NCBI RefSeq assembly: GCF_028009165.1
Contig: NC_079245.1
Location: forward strand, 2,232,001-2,296,000
Direction of reading: 5' to 3'
Origin: Akanthomyces muscarius
Taxonomy: Eukaryota > Ascomycota > Sordariomycetes > Hypocreales > Cordycipitaceae
DNA length: 64,000 bases
The position numbers and the translations under genes were made by a program. The notes under the pieces were generated by a model that searched no databases, had not been told where the DNA came from, and saw only the letters and a list, made by a program, of their open reading frames with translations. Within the stretch, counting starts at the first letter, position 1; each line of letters begins with the position of its first letter. This document shows, piece by piece, positions 10,141 through 22,469 of this stretch.

Positions 10141-13100
10141 GATGACAATTTTTTTGAAGGAACAGATGTTGATGCAAGACGAGATGGATATCGAAGTGGT
10201 TTCACGAGTCCTGGGCCATCACAATCGTTGCCGAAATGGGATGATCAAGGCTGCTGAAACGCACGAGCGAGAACGGGGAGGGACGAGTCGAAGGCAGCGG
10301 CTGTAAGTAGACGCAAAAGTCGTCAAAAAGCAGAAAGCAAAGCGGGAAGCACGCTCACGTCGCACGAGAGTCAGGAACAGCGGCGGATGGATTCGGGAGG
10401 TAGGTCAAGGTCGTGATGAACAAGTCGCTCAGGGTCGGTGGTGGTGGATCGAGGCGACGAAGGCAAGACGAGGCCGTTGTTTTGTTATCGTGGGAAAGCG
10501 ACGAGATTGGGCGAGACACGCGCCGCGGGGGTGACGGGCAAGACGGATGTTTCTTGGAATCGGGGTTGATGAATGGATAATCTGGCGGTGCTGGAATGCT
10601 GGACGGCCGAGTGCCTATTTTGGCGGGCAGCGCTGTGTCTCTGGGCAGCAGCGCTACTGTTTTGGCAGCCAAATCTAGCCGGATGGCAGACCCTCGAGGA
10701 CGTACGAGATGCTTCCGACGAGTGAAAGAAGCTGCAGCGAGATTGTTTCGAAAGGAATGGACAAAGGAAGAGAGCCGGGCCAGGGGGCAAGGCACAAGAC
10801 GCAGATTTGCCTGGTGTTGAGTGGTGGTGAGAATGGGGTGGGAGAGGAGGAGCGAGATTTTCTGGCGTGGTGTATTGAATGGGGTGAGCAAGGCTTGGGA
10901 AGGACGGATGGATACCTAGATGGATGGATGGGTCGCGGAGCCTGGCTGGGCTGGCGTTTGGCAGGGGATTCCTAAGTTGAGGTAAGGAAAAAGGAGACAG
11001 GCATCAAGGAAGCTACGGGCAAGCTGTTTGGCCCAGCAGCGGCTCGCATCGCTGGGGCTACGAGAGCAATATTACAGGGGAGAAGAAGCGCTGTGGGTGA
11101 TGGACGGGGCGTTTCGGCCGCCGCAGTTGCCGGCATCCAGCGGGTTTAACACATGGTTGTGGTGGGCGGGAATCGTCGACGCTTCCATTGATGGTACTGG
11201 CAAATGGCAAATAATGCCTTGCCTGATGCTCATTTTGGTACCACGCCGGCACCACGCTAAAACGCAGGGGGGTGGACCAGAGCGCTCGGCACCTCAACAC
11301 CTGTAAGTAAACAATACAGGGCTTGTGCTGCTCTGTAAAGCACCCTGTACATGCTGGAGTCTGTAAGCAACGACGGACACGAGATGCCAGGGAACGTGCC
11401 GCTCAAATATCACTAAAATGATAATAAGAGCTCCCATGTGGATCGTCCGCGACTGGGGCTGCCTTGATTTTCTCGGCCGGGCCAAGTATCTGGTACATTG
11501 CTCCAGCAGGTGGCCCTGTAATATTAGCTACACAAACTCTAATAACACAACTGCACGCCCCAAATGTTCAGAGCGCGGCTTTTTCTTTTTCTTCTTATTT
11601 GCCGTTGATCCTAAATTATCAAGTTGAAAAGAAAAAAGAACCCCAATTTGCATCTTTGTCCTCGTCCAATCATCTCCTCATCGATGCACTGCGTCACCCC
11701 TGTCTGTTTACCTTGGCCGTGCAGACAAGTAATGCAGCCTGCATTCCGCGTGCTGCCAATAGCCCGTCGTCACCTCACGCCAGCCCAGCACGATGCGGTG
11801 GTCCGACACGACAGGAGGGGGGGGGCCGCTCCGCTGCTGTGCTCGTGCTGGGGGTGGCGCTGCATGGGACGGCGGGGGGCACCAAGGCAGGTCGTGTTAC
11901 AGGCATGTACCCGGTACCTCAGCCCGTCGTTCGTTATCGCCAAGCAAGCTGCCTGCCACGGCCACGCTCCGACACCACCGTCCCACGTCGCGACAGCAGA
12001 TTGAAGAAATTACCAAGAAATTCGCGCGTCTACCCAATAAGCTCCATGGACACAAGACCTCGCGAATAAGGATCATTGAGATGCACTGCCAAACTCAATC
12101 CCAAACAGCCAGCCAAGTGCGCGTCGCCCAGTGCATATCCACATAGATACCTACGCGCTCATGAATACTTCTGTCTGCCTCCCATGCGTGATGCTGCAGT
12201 GCCACCGAGTTCACGGCCATGCCTGCTTCTTCTGGCCATCCCGCCCTGTCGTGTCACTTTCTCTGGCCCATTGTGCCATGGTGCCACGCTGCCAACTGGA
12301 GTCTGGCAAGCCCATGCTCCGCCAACAAGAGGCCGGCGATGGGCAAATGCGATCAGAAAAGCGGAGAGAAAAGCCAGCATCCCGGCCATGAACCTGGCTG
12401 GCCCCGCGGCACCTACTGTGATAAGTGTGTGTGCTATTTAGCCCACCATCGTGATTCCAATGGTGGTGGTGTGAATGCCATGGCGTCCGGCAGCCTGCTC
12501 CTCCGGGGTCAACCCCTCTTGGAAACATTTATAGACTTTGGTTGAAGCTCGTCAATCAAGCTTTTTCGTACTTCTTCTCTTTGCAGCACATCAATCGACA
12601 TGCAGGCAAGGTACAGAGCGCAGGACGGCCACCCAGCTAAACGACAACCCCCCATGGCGCCCTCCCGGCGCATACTCAGTACATGAAGCCTCCTGCATGA
12701 CCTCGGGGATGCAGATCATAGCGTCGACTGTCTGTACCAGTATTCCATGTGACGCTCGGGCAGCTCGAGGGACCCGAAGCAACTCTTGTCCATCTAGCAC
12801 GTCGCAGCGTCTAGTGTCGCGACCATTGGAGCCGCTGCCAGGGAAATGCGTTTAAAAGACCATGTGAACTCGTATGTGCTGTGGGAGCTGCTCTCGGCGG
12901 GCAAGCGCACGCCTCGGTCGGTAGCTTGTCGTCCCGATGGTTTCCTGCGACTTGAAGCCACACAACCACAGAAGCTGGTCTGTCCGTCCTCACCATCTCC
13001 AAGCTCCTATTTAGCGCTGTCTAGCTCGTCGCAGGCCCTGGACCATGTCGTCACTGCCTGGCTTGCTCCGCCTGGTCTGGTTGGCCAGGCCAAGCCGGAA

Positions 13101-15078
13101 ACACTGGCGTCCGTGGACAGCGAGCTAGTAGGCTAGTAATCAAACTGCTACTGCCACTAGCAAAATTGGTACCAGCTCGTCGTTGATTGTCTTTGGCGCG
13201 AGCCTATTGTTTGGGTGCGACATAAGGTAATAGGTTTGCAAATCGAGTCTCAGATGTCTTTTCGCTGGTGTTGCGTTGTACAAGTAGTCGGCAGTTTTCT
13301 GCTGTCGTCATGATGAATTGTCAGCGGTAATCGGGGCGAGTGGCTTCAAGCTAGCCACAGTCTTGCGTCAGCTATTCCATATCAGTGTACTCAATGCGTG
13401 CGTCTTGCTTTTAACATTTGGTACTCAATGTAGCAATTATCTCAGGTTTGCTGTGGTATCTGCCATCCAAGCTTGTAGCTGTAATAATGGACAGCAAACG
13501 ACCAGAGCAAAACAGCCCTGCCGGCTACCAGCTGTCAGCTTTCGTTCGACCCAAGCCCACCACACCTCCAATCGTCTGCACCGCCAAACTCTGTCTCGCG
13601 CATCCCCCATCCATCGGGGAAATTGCCATCGTCATTAACCAGTGGCTTCTTTCGTCAGCATCCCAATTCCCGAAACAAGCCAGGCAAGAAACTCTCTTTC
13701 CGGCTCGCGCGTCTCCATTCGTTTCCCGCCTCGGATGTCGCGGCCCCTGATTCCGTCCAGTATCATCCCAGAGCCAGTCCATAACAAACCAACGTGACCT
13801 TGCCAGAATTACCCTGCGGGGACAAACTCCCGCCCGCTTCTCCACGCCCCGGTGCCATTGTGTGCCGTGTCAACATTGAAGCGAGCCGTACGCGACGCAC
13901 CGGCGGAACCAGCCCGCGTCCCCCGTCCGCCGGTCCTGAGCTGCTGAGGTCTTTGTTCTTCGGAATTTAGGCAAATGGGCGGCAGCGCCCCAAAGGGCCA
14001 TCACAACAATCAAGAACGTACACGCGGAAAGGAGCCCGTCCAAGAAGCCACCAAGTCGTGTCTACCACGAAGAAAGAATCCCCACTCTTGCCGAATCAAA
14101 AACAAACTCCAAGACAGTCATCACCAACGGGCCGTGCCAAATGTTTTAGTTCAATGTGGACGGAGGGTCGACTACAGCGCAGACCATAGTGGTAACTTCG
14201 CGTGCACAATAGCTGAAAGCTCAGCGCACATGTTGTCTCGGCAATCCATACCAATCGCCGCAGCTCGCTGCATGGTTCGCGTGATTGCATTTCATACCAT
14301 TTTCACTCCGCAAAGGAACGGTATACGAACCGTTGGGACCCTGCACTAAGCGTGCATGCATGCATCAGGTCATGCTTCGCTCCCATAATCGACCTCGCTG
14401 CTGCTCAACACGAGATCTTGGCGCCCTGCGTGCATCGTGATTGGGCGCCTCCATAGCCTGCCGTAGCCGCCATTCATCGGTGCCACCACCATCGAGACCC
14501 TTGCTGCGCTACCAAAACACGAGAATGGTGTGCGTGACTAGTTTTAACCTCTGTTCGTCTTGGCAATTCGTTCCTCCTCGCCACGTTAGCTGATCTGCAT
14601 GGCCGTGTCATGCAGCAACGATATGACATCTGATGCCCTCTCCCACCGGATACGGAGCGACTCTTGGTACTTCGAAGCGAGTGATTAGAAAGGCAACCCT
14701 GTAGAAGCATAACATCAACTGCACCATCTCGACGCGCCTGTATGACGGTGGTGTTGACTGAGAGTCGCTGTAACTCAGTCATTCCACATCGTCCCGTCAC
14801 TTGCATTATAGTTTTGTATTTGTTTTCTCCATATACACAACGCTTGCTCATACACTTTCGCGGCACCGCGATAGCCGATTATCGACACATGCTGAGTGTT
14901 CACTACGATCGGTCCGAAATTGCAGCCAGAAATCACAGTCGTCGACAACTCACGATACATAATCCTGTGTATGTTCAATATGTTCATTCCATTTCGGAAA
15001 CTAAAAAGGAGTATATACATGAAAGAGTCATGTGCTAGCTAGCACACTTCACCATCACCCTCGTCATCCCAAGCTCAT
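10141..15078. other. Gene-free stretch of about 4.9 kb
   Basis: It lies upstream of the WSC gene and downstream of the chitinase gene. Bases 10200-10900 are purine-rich on the plus strand (pyrimidine-rich when read with the WSC gene) and probably include its 5' leader. Short GGAT repeats lie near 10905-10930 and a G run near 11818. Open frames here are short, start weakly and show no domain or codon bias. I see no gene. A non-coding RNA or long promoter cannot be excluded. Confidence 0.45.
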
Positions 15079-16111
15079 TTACACAGAGCTGCGAATCTTC
15101 TTGGCAAAGTCGCCGTTGGTCTTGGATAGCTGGGCCTCCCAGAGCATGGCGCCGCCGTAGTTGGGCAGGTTCATGGCCTCGACGCCCTTGAGGGCCTTGA
15201 TGAAGGTGTTGGGGTCGACGTAGCCCTCGTCGCCGTCAGCGCCCGAGGCCAGGCCGCCGATGAAGAGCTTGGCGTTGCCGATGCCCTTGGACCAGTTCTT
15301 GACGGCCGCGTTGAAGCCCGACTGCGCAATGTTGCAGTCGCCGTTGTTGTAGAACTGCACCCACACGTAGTCGAGCAGCTTGCACACGCTGAGCGGCTCC
15401 GACTGATCCGGGAACGGGCACTGCGGTGCCGCCGTCAGGTAGTACTTTTTGCTGCTGTCCTTGGCCATGTTGGCGCGGAAGCGCTTGGTCATGGCGAGGT
15501 AGCCAGTCGAGTCGTTGGTCTCGTTGTCTAATTTCACCAGGTCAGCTTCTTTGCTCTCGTTTCAAGGTCTCGTCTACTGAGCAAAACGTACCCAGATCAA
15601 CACCATCGAGCTTGACGTCGCCAAAGGGACGCAGCTCCTTGTGGTCGGTGCCGCCGAGGAACAGGTTCCAGACCTGGTCGGCCACCTTTTCACCCTGCGC
15701 GTCGCTGCTCAGACGCACGTCGGAGTAGTCGGTGGCGCCGCCCATGGACAGAATCACCAGCTTGCCGTTGGCCTGGCACTTCTTGATGGCCGGCACGAGT
15801 GGGGAGCCGTCCTTGAGGCCCGTGGCGCCGGCCTTGCGCTGCGCCGACGAGGGGCCGTCGAGGCCCGACATCTCCAGGCCCGGGTAGCCGCCGGCCTTGT
15901 TGAAGTAGGCGAGGAAGGCTAGGTTGACAATGTCGTAGGTGGAGTCGTTGCAGACATCCATCAGGGAGAGGTTGTCGTCCTCGGCGCCCCAGTAGATGGT
16001 CAGCTTGCCGCCGGCGGCGCGAGTGCGGAGGCTGCTCTCGGTGGCCGGGGCAGCAGCACCGAGAGAGGTGAGGGCGGCAATGGCCGCGAGGGCAGAGGTG
16101 CTGAAGAGCAT
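15079..16111 (-). CDS. Secreted GH18 chitinase (class III, Chit33-like)
   Basis: Two exons, 16111-15592 and 15527-15079, with a 64-bp intron. The product is 322 residues, the usual length of Trichoderma Chit33-type enzymes. A signal peptide (MLFSTSALAAIAALTSLGAAA) is followed by a GH18 barrel: KLTIYWGAEDD at the first strand, LVILSMGGATDYSD (the SxGG strand), then the catalytic DxxDxDxE motif DGVDLDNE with Asp169, Asp172, Asp174 and acid Glu176. The intron falls inside this motif, between Leu173 and Asp174. Later come YYLTAAPQCPFPD and LDYVWVQFYNN, typical of class III. No chitin-binding domain is present. It hydrolyses chitin outside the cell, in wall remodelling or attack on chitinous hosts; which role applies cannot be read from sequence. 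Confidence 0.93.
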
Positions 16112-19100
16112 TGTGTGCGTGTGCCGTCAAGGTAAACGTCTGAGAGAGATGGGGTACTGAGGTGTAAGTGAAGATGGCCGGCTCTTCTGATGCTTGGTAA
16201 TATCAAGAGGCTGAAGAAGAGACGAGGCGGACTGCTACTTATACTAATGTCACAGTCGTTACATTGACCAGTTTATACATGCGCTTCAGGCCATGGCACC
16301 GTGATCAACAACCATGCTTGCCCGTCTCAGAACAGCGCCGCGGGGCGGGAACCCATCGCGGCCTCGCCGGCAATGAAAAGATGCACTAATCAGAGGCCAG
16401 AACTGTGTGCCCATGATCCCGGCATGTCGAAATCTGACAGTGAACCACATGCACCGTGCCTTTGGCGACGGGGCTCCTCCAGTCTGTAAGTGGCATAGGC
16501 AGGGGAGCGGGAACGGCGTGGCGTGGGGCATTACGGTAGTCTAAGCTATTCGTAAGGCGAAACTTTCCGTATGGGGAAATCAACTGCGTCCTTGTTTCTG
16601 TTTTCCATTCAACGAGTGAGTTGAAATGATAATGGGTCAAGTAGCATGAGAGTAAAATGTCATTATCACAAGGTAAATTCACTCAGATATTACGTTGCAA
16701 AGAGACAACTCCAACAGCAACGGGTTCAATTGACCAGTTGTGTGAGCGATAGTACCAGCCTCGAAACGCCGCACTTGGCCGGATGCTCCCCCAAGTTTTC
16801 AAGCAGCTTCCTATCGTGGTCACGCCTGAATCGTTAGAGCTGACAACGTTACATGGGGTATGGCCAATATAGATTAAGCCGCCAGAGATAGGCGGACAGC
16901 GTGCGCGATCATCGCACCTTGCACGGTTTCTGAGCATGGCCCTTCGTCTTTGGTTACCCGTTCCGGGGGCGCGTGAGAGGCATGTGCGTTGGGTGCTTTG
17001 GGCTTGGCGATCGCGCAGCCGGAGCTAATAAGCATTGGCGCATGAGAGATGGGTGTAGGAGACGACGCAGTGGCTTATTGGCATCACCTTGCAAAAGGCA
17101 TCATTATTAACAAGACTAACTAGACTGCAGAGTGAATAATCATTTAATAACCAGTCCTACTACCGTGAGCAGCTCGAGAAAAGGCGCGGGCTTGCACATC
17201 GTGGTGTGCGACTCTGGAAATTCTGTCAGGACGACAGCGAAAACCTCCATCGCAACTCGGGGAGTAGTTCGCGGAGGAGGGCAAAGGAAATGTGTAACAA
17301 GCCAAAGGTTTCACCTTAAAATGCCACGGACGGATTAGGTAGGTCAGCAATTTTGATGCAGCCCATAAGGAGAAATCACAGGCGATGATGTACCTGCCGA
17401 TCTCTTGGGTCCGTCCCCCCTAGGAAATCGGGCCATTTGCGGCGCATCTTTTGGCCATGTTTTCCTTCTACCCCACACGGAAGTTTACAGGTATACTTGT
17501 TGCAGCTCGGCCAGTCCGGGGAATGTCGCGAAGCTCTCTCCGTTGGGAACCAGGCGATAGGTCTCGCCACCATTTTCTAACAGTAGTCAAAAACAGGCAC
17601 ACCGCACAAGGATTACTATTTTTGACCTTTTTTTTTTTCTTCGGCTTCATGCTTGGCAGCCGTGAAATTGGGAAATTTCTAGCAAACATCCGAGGCTATC
17701 CGGCGCGAGCGCGACTCCATAGTAAGCATGAAGCTAGGCATGTTAGTTGCGGAATGGATTTTTCCGATCGCTGATGGTTGATTCTGCCGCGAGGGCAAAG
17801 GGGGGGGGGGGGGTGACTAGGGGTTTTGCAATCGACTGATGAAGAAGCGACTTAAAGTTTGAGCAAAGTTCTCCTTTGGATTTTGGGTGTTGAGACTCTT
17901 GGTCATGTTGCCTACCGAGACAGCATGAAGAAAGCCCGAAGGGCATTGATGAATAGCAGTGTGTCGCTTCGCCATGGCAAGTGAATAGCCGGCGATTGCG
18001 AGTGTATCAGAAGCCAAATGCTAGGCAGACAAATTCACTTACAGAATTATTATAACGATACTGTTATCTACTGCCAGCTTAAGCAGGTTGCAGGACCACC
18101 CACCATCTACAGGGTACCACGGCAACTGTTCAGGAAGTCACTATCTCGGCAAGGTTCACACGAGCATTCATCCCACGGTGTCTCTTGATGGGGTGAAAAA
18201 ACGACGGCCTGCTGATTTCTAAGGGCTGGTTTCGTCACTTGGACTACACATCAGTGCCATTTTTAATACAGACACGCGCGGCATCATCTTGTGTAACCGG
18301 GATAGCACGTGAAGTGTACAACGCGAGCGGCATCAGTCATTATGCTTATTAGAGTGAAAACATCGTTCATGATTTATTAGATGTACCAGATTTGCGGGGA
18401 GCTAACATGTATAGATTATTTGGAGTGGTACGTTACCCCGTCGGCAATTTAGGCGTGCCGAGTTCCATATTGCTAGCAGAGTGCGGGGTGCGTCGTGCTG
18501 GCTTGCATCCGCGATAGTCTTGATGGGATGGACCATGCGTTAATAATCTTCAGCCGGTCTCTTGCTCTACCAGTAATTACTTGGTTACGCTTGCCATTTG
18601 CCACTGCATCGTACATACTTGCTTGTGACGCGTTGAAGCAGAGACAAGTGCCAGGCAGTAAGTAGTCAGCTCTAGATGTGGCAAAGACGTGGGCTGCTCT
18701 AGCAAGGAGTCATCCCCCAAAGATGAGCTCGTGAAGAAAATGATGGCGCAGGCCGATTCCACAGGCTTGATGCTGGGAAGCTTACCTCGAAACCGGTATG
18801 CCAGGCTCCTGGCAGCTGTCGCGGTGCCTTGACCAGCGCAACACAGTCAGAAGGGACTATCCCAATGCAGAAGATATAAAATGGCCATTGTATCAGTCCC
18901 AACAGCGTGCAGATCATTGCAAGGGCGAGATCGGGCTTCAGAAAGACACTCTATTAATAGACGGCCAGTGCAAGACAGCGCACGCCTAGCGCTTCTACGA
19001 GATCAACACATCACAAACAAGGACCAGGAGCATCCGTCTGGCTTTGTCAGTGCATTCGAGTCAAATGCGGCTAGCAAAAGACTTATCAAGGGACTCGAAC

Positions 19101-19636
19101 ATCCAGAGTCGGACACGTCCCTTTCACGTTGCCATGGAGTGACACTCCATGCCTAGCGACCAACCACATTCATCGGGCAGCCTGCCTTGCATTCCAGTCA
19201 GGTCAGTGGTGCGACAACTGGGCATGGCTCGCAAGGGTTTGGTCCCTTGGGCTTTTCTTCTCCTTCTGAGATGTGGAAATGAATTCCTCTGCTCCCTGTG
19301 CGATGTCTTACCAAGAGGAGCAGAGGCTAGAGGCTCATGTTGAGTCTAGATTTTGCACGGTGGCTCCCGTACGAGCAATGTTTTCTTCTTCTTCAAACTA
19401 TTGCTCTTTATGGTATGAATTTGAAGATACAATACAAATTTAGACATTGATTGAAAAAAATGTGATTTTCTCTTGTGGCGTACATCTACCCTGCAAAATT
19501 GGAAACAGCACGCTCTCGTCTACTATCATCGGGGTTGACGTCGACACTGGAACGCAGCCTCCGAAACATTGTCTTGCAACTCAGCTGCGGATTCTTCTAC
19601 ATCCGCGCAATTGCTATGAACAACTTTTCGGGAAAC
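16112..19636. other. Gene-free region between chitinase and hydrophobin genes
   Basis: About 3.5 kb between divergent genes. A TATA-like GTATAAG lies on the minus strand near 16238, about 130 bases upstream of the chitinase start. A run of about 14 G is at 17800-17813, and a perfect 8-bp hairpin (CATGGAGT GAC ACTCCATG) is at 19133-19151. No coding region was seen. Confidence 0.45.
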
Positions 19637-19644
19637 TATTTAAG
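19637..19644 (+). promoter_or_regulatory. Candidate TATA-like element of the hydrophobin gene
   Basis: TATTTAAG lies 173 bases upstream of the ATG and is followed directly by a pyrimidine-rich stretch (about 19650-19680), the usual layout of a strongly expressed fungal promoter. Confidence 0.35.
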
Positions 19645-19809
19645 TTCACGTTCTCTCTTGGTCTTTTTCTGTGTTCTTTCCAAGCAAGAACTTCCAAGCA
19701 AGAACTCGACAATTCGCATCATCTCCAAAGGAACGCTCACTCGTTCTCTCCTCGGCCGATCTCGCAACCAGCAAGGCAATTTCACTTACCCTCGACCAAC
19801 CCGCCAAAA

Positions 19810-20189
19810 ATGCAAATGTTCCTTGCTGCCGTTCTCTTTGCCGCCACCGGCCTGGCCATGCCCGCGGGCTCCTTCCAATGCCCCGGCGGCCTCACAAACA
19901 GCAGCCCCCAGTGCTGCGCCACCAATGTCCTACAGCTCCTCTCGCTGAACTGCAAGTCTCGTATGTTGCGGCTGTCCATGTTTTCCTTCTTTTTACTTGT
20001 TCGCGTTGCAGATTGAGCTAATACGAGCTATATAGCCAGCGCCAGCGGATGCCCAGGTGGCCTCAAGCCCACCTGCTGCACTCTCGTACTTGTAAGTCGG
20101 ACATGGCACAACATGATAGCTTTTGGAACGATTTATACTAAGTGTCCTCGCTCTAGGCCGAGCAGGGAGTTCTCTGCAACCCGATGTAA
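19810..20189 (+). CDS. Compact class II hydrophobin
   Basis: Three exons: 19810-19960, 20036-20091 and 20157-20189. The product is 79 residues. A signal peptide (MQMFLAAVLFAATGLA) is followed by eight cysteines at 24, 35, 36, 48, 56, 64, 65 and 76, giving C-X10-CC-X11-C-X7-C-X7-CC-X10-C. The CATNVLQLLSLNC segment is the class II hallmark. These small amphipathic proteins assemble at air-water or wall interfaces and coat hyphae and spores. The protein is shorter than usual: the C4-C5 loop has 7 residues instead of about 16, and only three residues follow C8. CPGGL occurs after both C1 and C5. Splice sites were chosen by frame; an earlier acceptor in intron 1 would give an immediate stop. Confidence 0.88.
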
Positions 20190-20751
20190 GAGAAAGCGGG
20201 GGAAGGCTGCCAAGGTAGAATTGCTTAATAAAATAATAATATATTTCCTCTCAACATTCAGTCTTAGCCCGCGTACGCCTAGCCGCCAGCCGCCGCCACG
20301 GGACGTCCACCGCCACGGCAATTTCCGGTGGCCGCTCGTTATCAGATAATCAGCAAAACAACACTACCCGAACAATAAAAAAACGCAGCAGTTATTTTGA
20401 GAGTAAAAGCAGTGGACCAAGTGCAAATTTCGGCCCAATTATTAATCGCCTTTGTGGTGCAGCGGCGAAAACTAGTAGACGGCTTCCCCACGTGCAAAGA
20501 ACTAGACGTCACCGTTGGCCGTTTGATTTCACCACCAGGACAAGAGCCTAGACAATTAACCTGCATGAGGCTTCTAACCCGAATTTTGCTCTACCAACCC
20601 GACGTCCCGGAAGTGCATTTGCGGGTGCATATGCCTGGTCGAGAATTGATAGCGCCCGGCAATCCAACTTTTGAGGCCGAGTCGCCACAGTGACTGCCGC
20701 CGCCGTTGTGTTTCTGCGCGGTGGCTGGCTGCACGTTCCTGCCTCGCGACA
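20190..20751. other. Gap between hydrophobin and PI-PLC-like genes
   Basis: About 560 bp that should hold the hydrophobin 3' UTR and the promoter and leader of the next plus-strand gene. No other signal was seen. Confidence 0.45.
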
Positions 20752-21942
20752 ATGAGGTCACATTCACCATCCGGGGCCACCTCTACTAATAATTACTACG
20801 CATCCCGGCCGTCAACTTCATCCTCGCCATCCTCGCCCTCTTCCCCACCATTGCTCAGCAAGCACAACCTCGAGACAGCTGCTCCTCGCCCCCGACAACG
20901 CACCCGCGCCTCCTGCCTCTGCTGGCTCGCCCTCATCACAGCCACCGTGCTCTCCACGATGCTTGTCCTGCGCACCCTCCTCGCGGCCGCCGCCGCGCCG
21001 TGCGCCGTCTCCGCCGGCTGCTACCACGGCTTCCACAGCGCCTTTAGCTTCGACGCCGCCGCCTCGCACCAGCCGTCGTGGATGGGCGGCCTGCGCAACG
21101 ACACGCTCCTCACGAGCCTCAGCGTGCCGGGCACCCACGACACCATGACGTACGCCATTGGCAGCGACGTCCTGCAGTGTCAGAACCGCAACCTGACGGT
21201 GCAGCTCGCCGCCGGCCTGCGCTACTTTGACATTCGCGCGCGCGTCCGCGACGACGCCCTGCACATCTACCACGGCGACGGCGACACGGGCTTCAGCTAC
21301 CAGGACGTGCTCCTCGAGCTCTTTGCCTTTCTCGCGCAGAACCCGACCGAGGCCATCGTCATGCGCCTCAAGCAAGAAGGCGCGCCACTCGGCGACCACA
21401 ACACCCTCACCTTTGAGCAGGCCTTCAACTACGCCTGGCACAACTCGAGCATCACCGCCAAGCAGGCCGCCCAGCACATGTACGCGTGGGACCCGGCCGC
21501 GCCGCTGCCGACGCTCGGCGACCTGCGCTCCAAGATTTTCGTGCTGCAGAACTTCCCAGCCGACAGCAACGGCCCGGCCAACAAGTACGGCATCGCCTGG
21601 GAGGGCGAGCAGATGGTGCTCGAGGACCTCTACATCATCCCGGACGTCGCCCACCTCAAGGACAAGTGGGCCGCCATCCGCGACGCCCTCACCAAGGCCG
21701 CCACCGACAAGCAGGACAACAAGGCCCTATACCTCGCGCACATTTCGGCGAGCGTCGGCGTCTTGCCCATCGAGGCGGCCGCGGGGCCCAAGAACAGGAC
21801 CGTGGCCGGCATGAATGACGAGACGGGCCGCTGGCTCGAGGCCGGTGACCAGAGCGGCCGCACGGGCGTCGTCATTTTCGACTTTCCCGGCAAGAGGGGG
21901 ATTGACGCCGTCTTGGCGCGCAACGCTGCCTACAGGGCGTGA
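20752..21942 (+). CDS. PI-PLC X-domain-like protein with N-terminal membrane anchor
   Basis: A single exon of 396 residues. A Ser/Pro-rich N-terminus precedes a hydrophobic helix at about residues 56-82, so the protein is likely a signal-anchor (type II) membrane protein or is cleaved after it. The rest matches the bacterial-type phosphatidylinositol phospholipase C X domain: SLSVPGTHDTM with catalytic His129 and Asp130, RYFDIRAR with Arg162, HIYHGDG with the second catalytic His174, and a late VVIFDFPGKRG strand. Bacterial PI-PLCs cleave phosphatidylinositol without calcium; fungal secreted relatives are common but rarely characterised, so the substrate is inferred. The ATG at 20752 is the first in frame that leads directly into the anchor. 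GC-rich codon use is strong, which also creates long false antisense frames. Confidence 0.85.
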   Translation: MRSHSPSGATSTNNYYASRPSTSSSPSSPSSPPLLSKHNLETAAPRPRQRTRASCLCWLALITATVLSTMLVLRTLLAAAAAPCAVSAGCYHGFHSAFSFDAAASHQPSWMGGLRNDTLLTSLSVPGTHDTMTYAIGSDVLQCQNRNLTVQLAAGLRYFDIRARVRDDALHIYHGDGDTGFSYQDVLLELFAFLAQNPTEAIVMRLKQEGAPLGDHNTLTFEQAFNYAWHNSSITAKQAAQHMYAWDPAAPLPTLGDLRSKIFVLQNFPADSNGPANKYGIAWEGEQMVLEDLYIIPDVAHLKDKWAAIRDALTKAATDKQDNKALYLAHISASVGVLPIEAAAGPKNRTVAGMNDETGRWLEAGDQSGRTGVVIFDFPGKRGIDAVLARNAAYRA

Positions 21943-22469
21943 GCGATGTAATGTGATGTAATGACCCTACGGACAAGTCTGCAATCCGACAAGCCAACAA
22001 GGCAGCTACTTTTTTATTTAGCTGGATTTTATAAAATTAATACTATACTTTACATGACACTAGCTGCAAGCATTGGATACGACACGTGTGATTGAGAATA
22101 TTTAATTCAGACTATAATACCTAAAGAAATAACCAAAAAAAAAACTATGTACTCGAGAATAAATCAACATCCGCCACCGAAAATAAAAAAGCGTACACAC
22201 AAGTATTCCGTATCCAATATCCCATGCACATTCATCATTTCCAGACCTGAATCGTAGACATGACCTTTGTATACACTGGCGGCATATTCCACATTGAAAA
22301 AAGCAGCCCTCGCATCATCATGGCTTTCGCTTTTGCTCACATAAGCAACTGAAGAAATCAAATGAATATCCAAAACAATAAAAAGTGAAATGCAGAAACA
22401 AAAAAAGCAAGATGCAGAAACGAGCAAACAACTCCAAGCTAAAATCAAATGCAAACCCGTTTTTCCACC
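21943..22469. other. AT-rich gap between convergent genes
   Basis: It holds the 3' UTRs of the PI-PLC-like and kelch-like genes. It is markedly AT-rich compared with the GC-rich coding DNA on both sides, with several A runs. No other feature. Confidence 0.5.

Noticed and set aside
11464..12146. Overlapping plus-strand frames of 117-201 codons in the 10-15 kb gap
   Set aside because: They overlap each other in three frames with similar composition, as GC-rich non-coding DNA does; no domain, signal peptide or splice pattern joins them.
17800..17813. Run of 14 G, and a similar run of C in the first gene's intron
   Set aside because: These are homopolymers in non-coding DNA. They may be of uncertain length for technical reasons and I see no function.
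19131..19153. Perfect 8-bp hairpin CATGGAGT-GAC-ACTCCATG
   Set aside because: It is isolated, lacks a U tract and has no gene to act on; a short palindrome like this is expected by chance in 64 kb.
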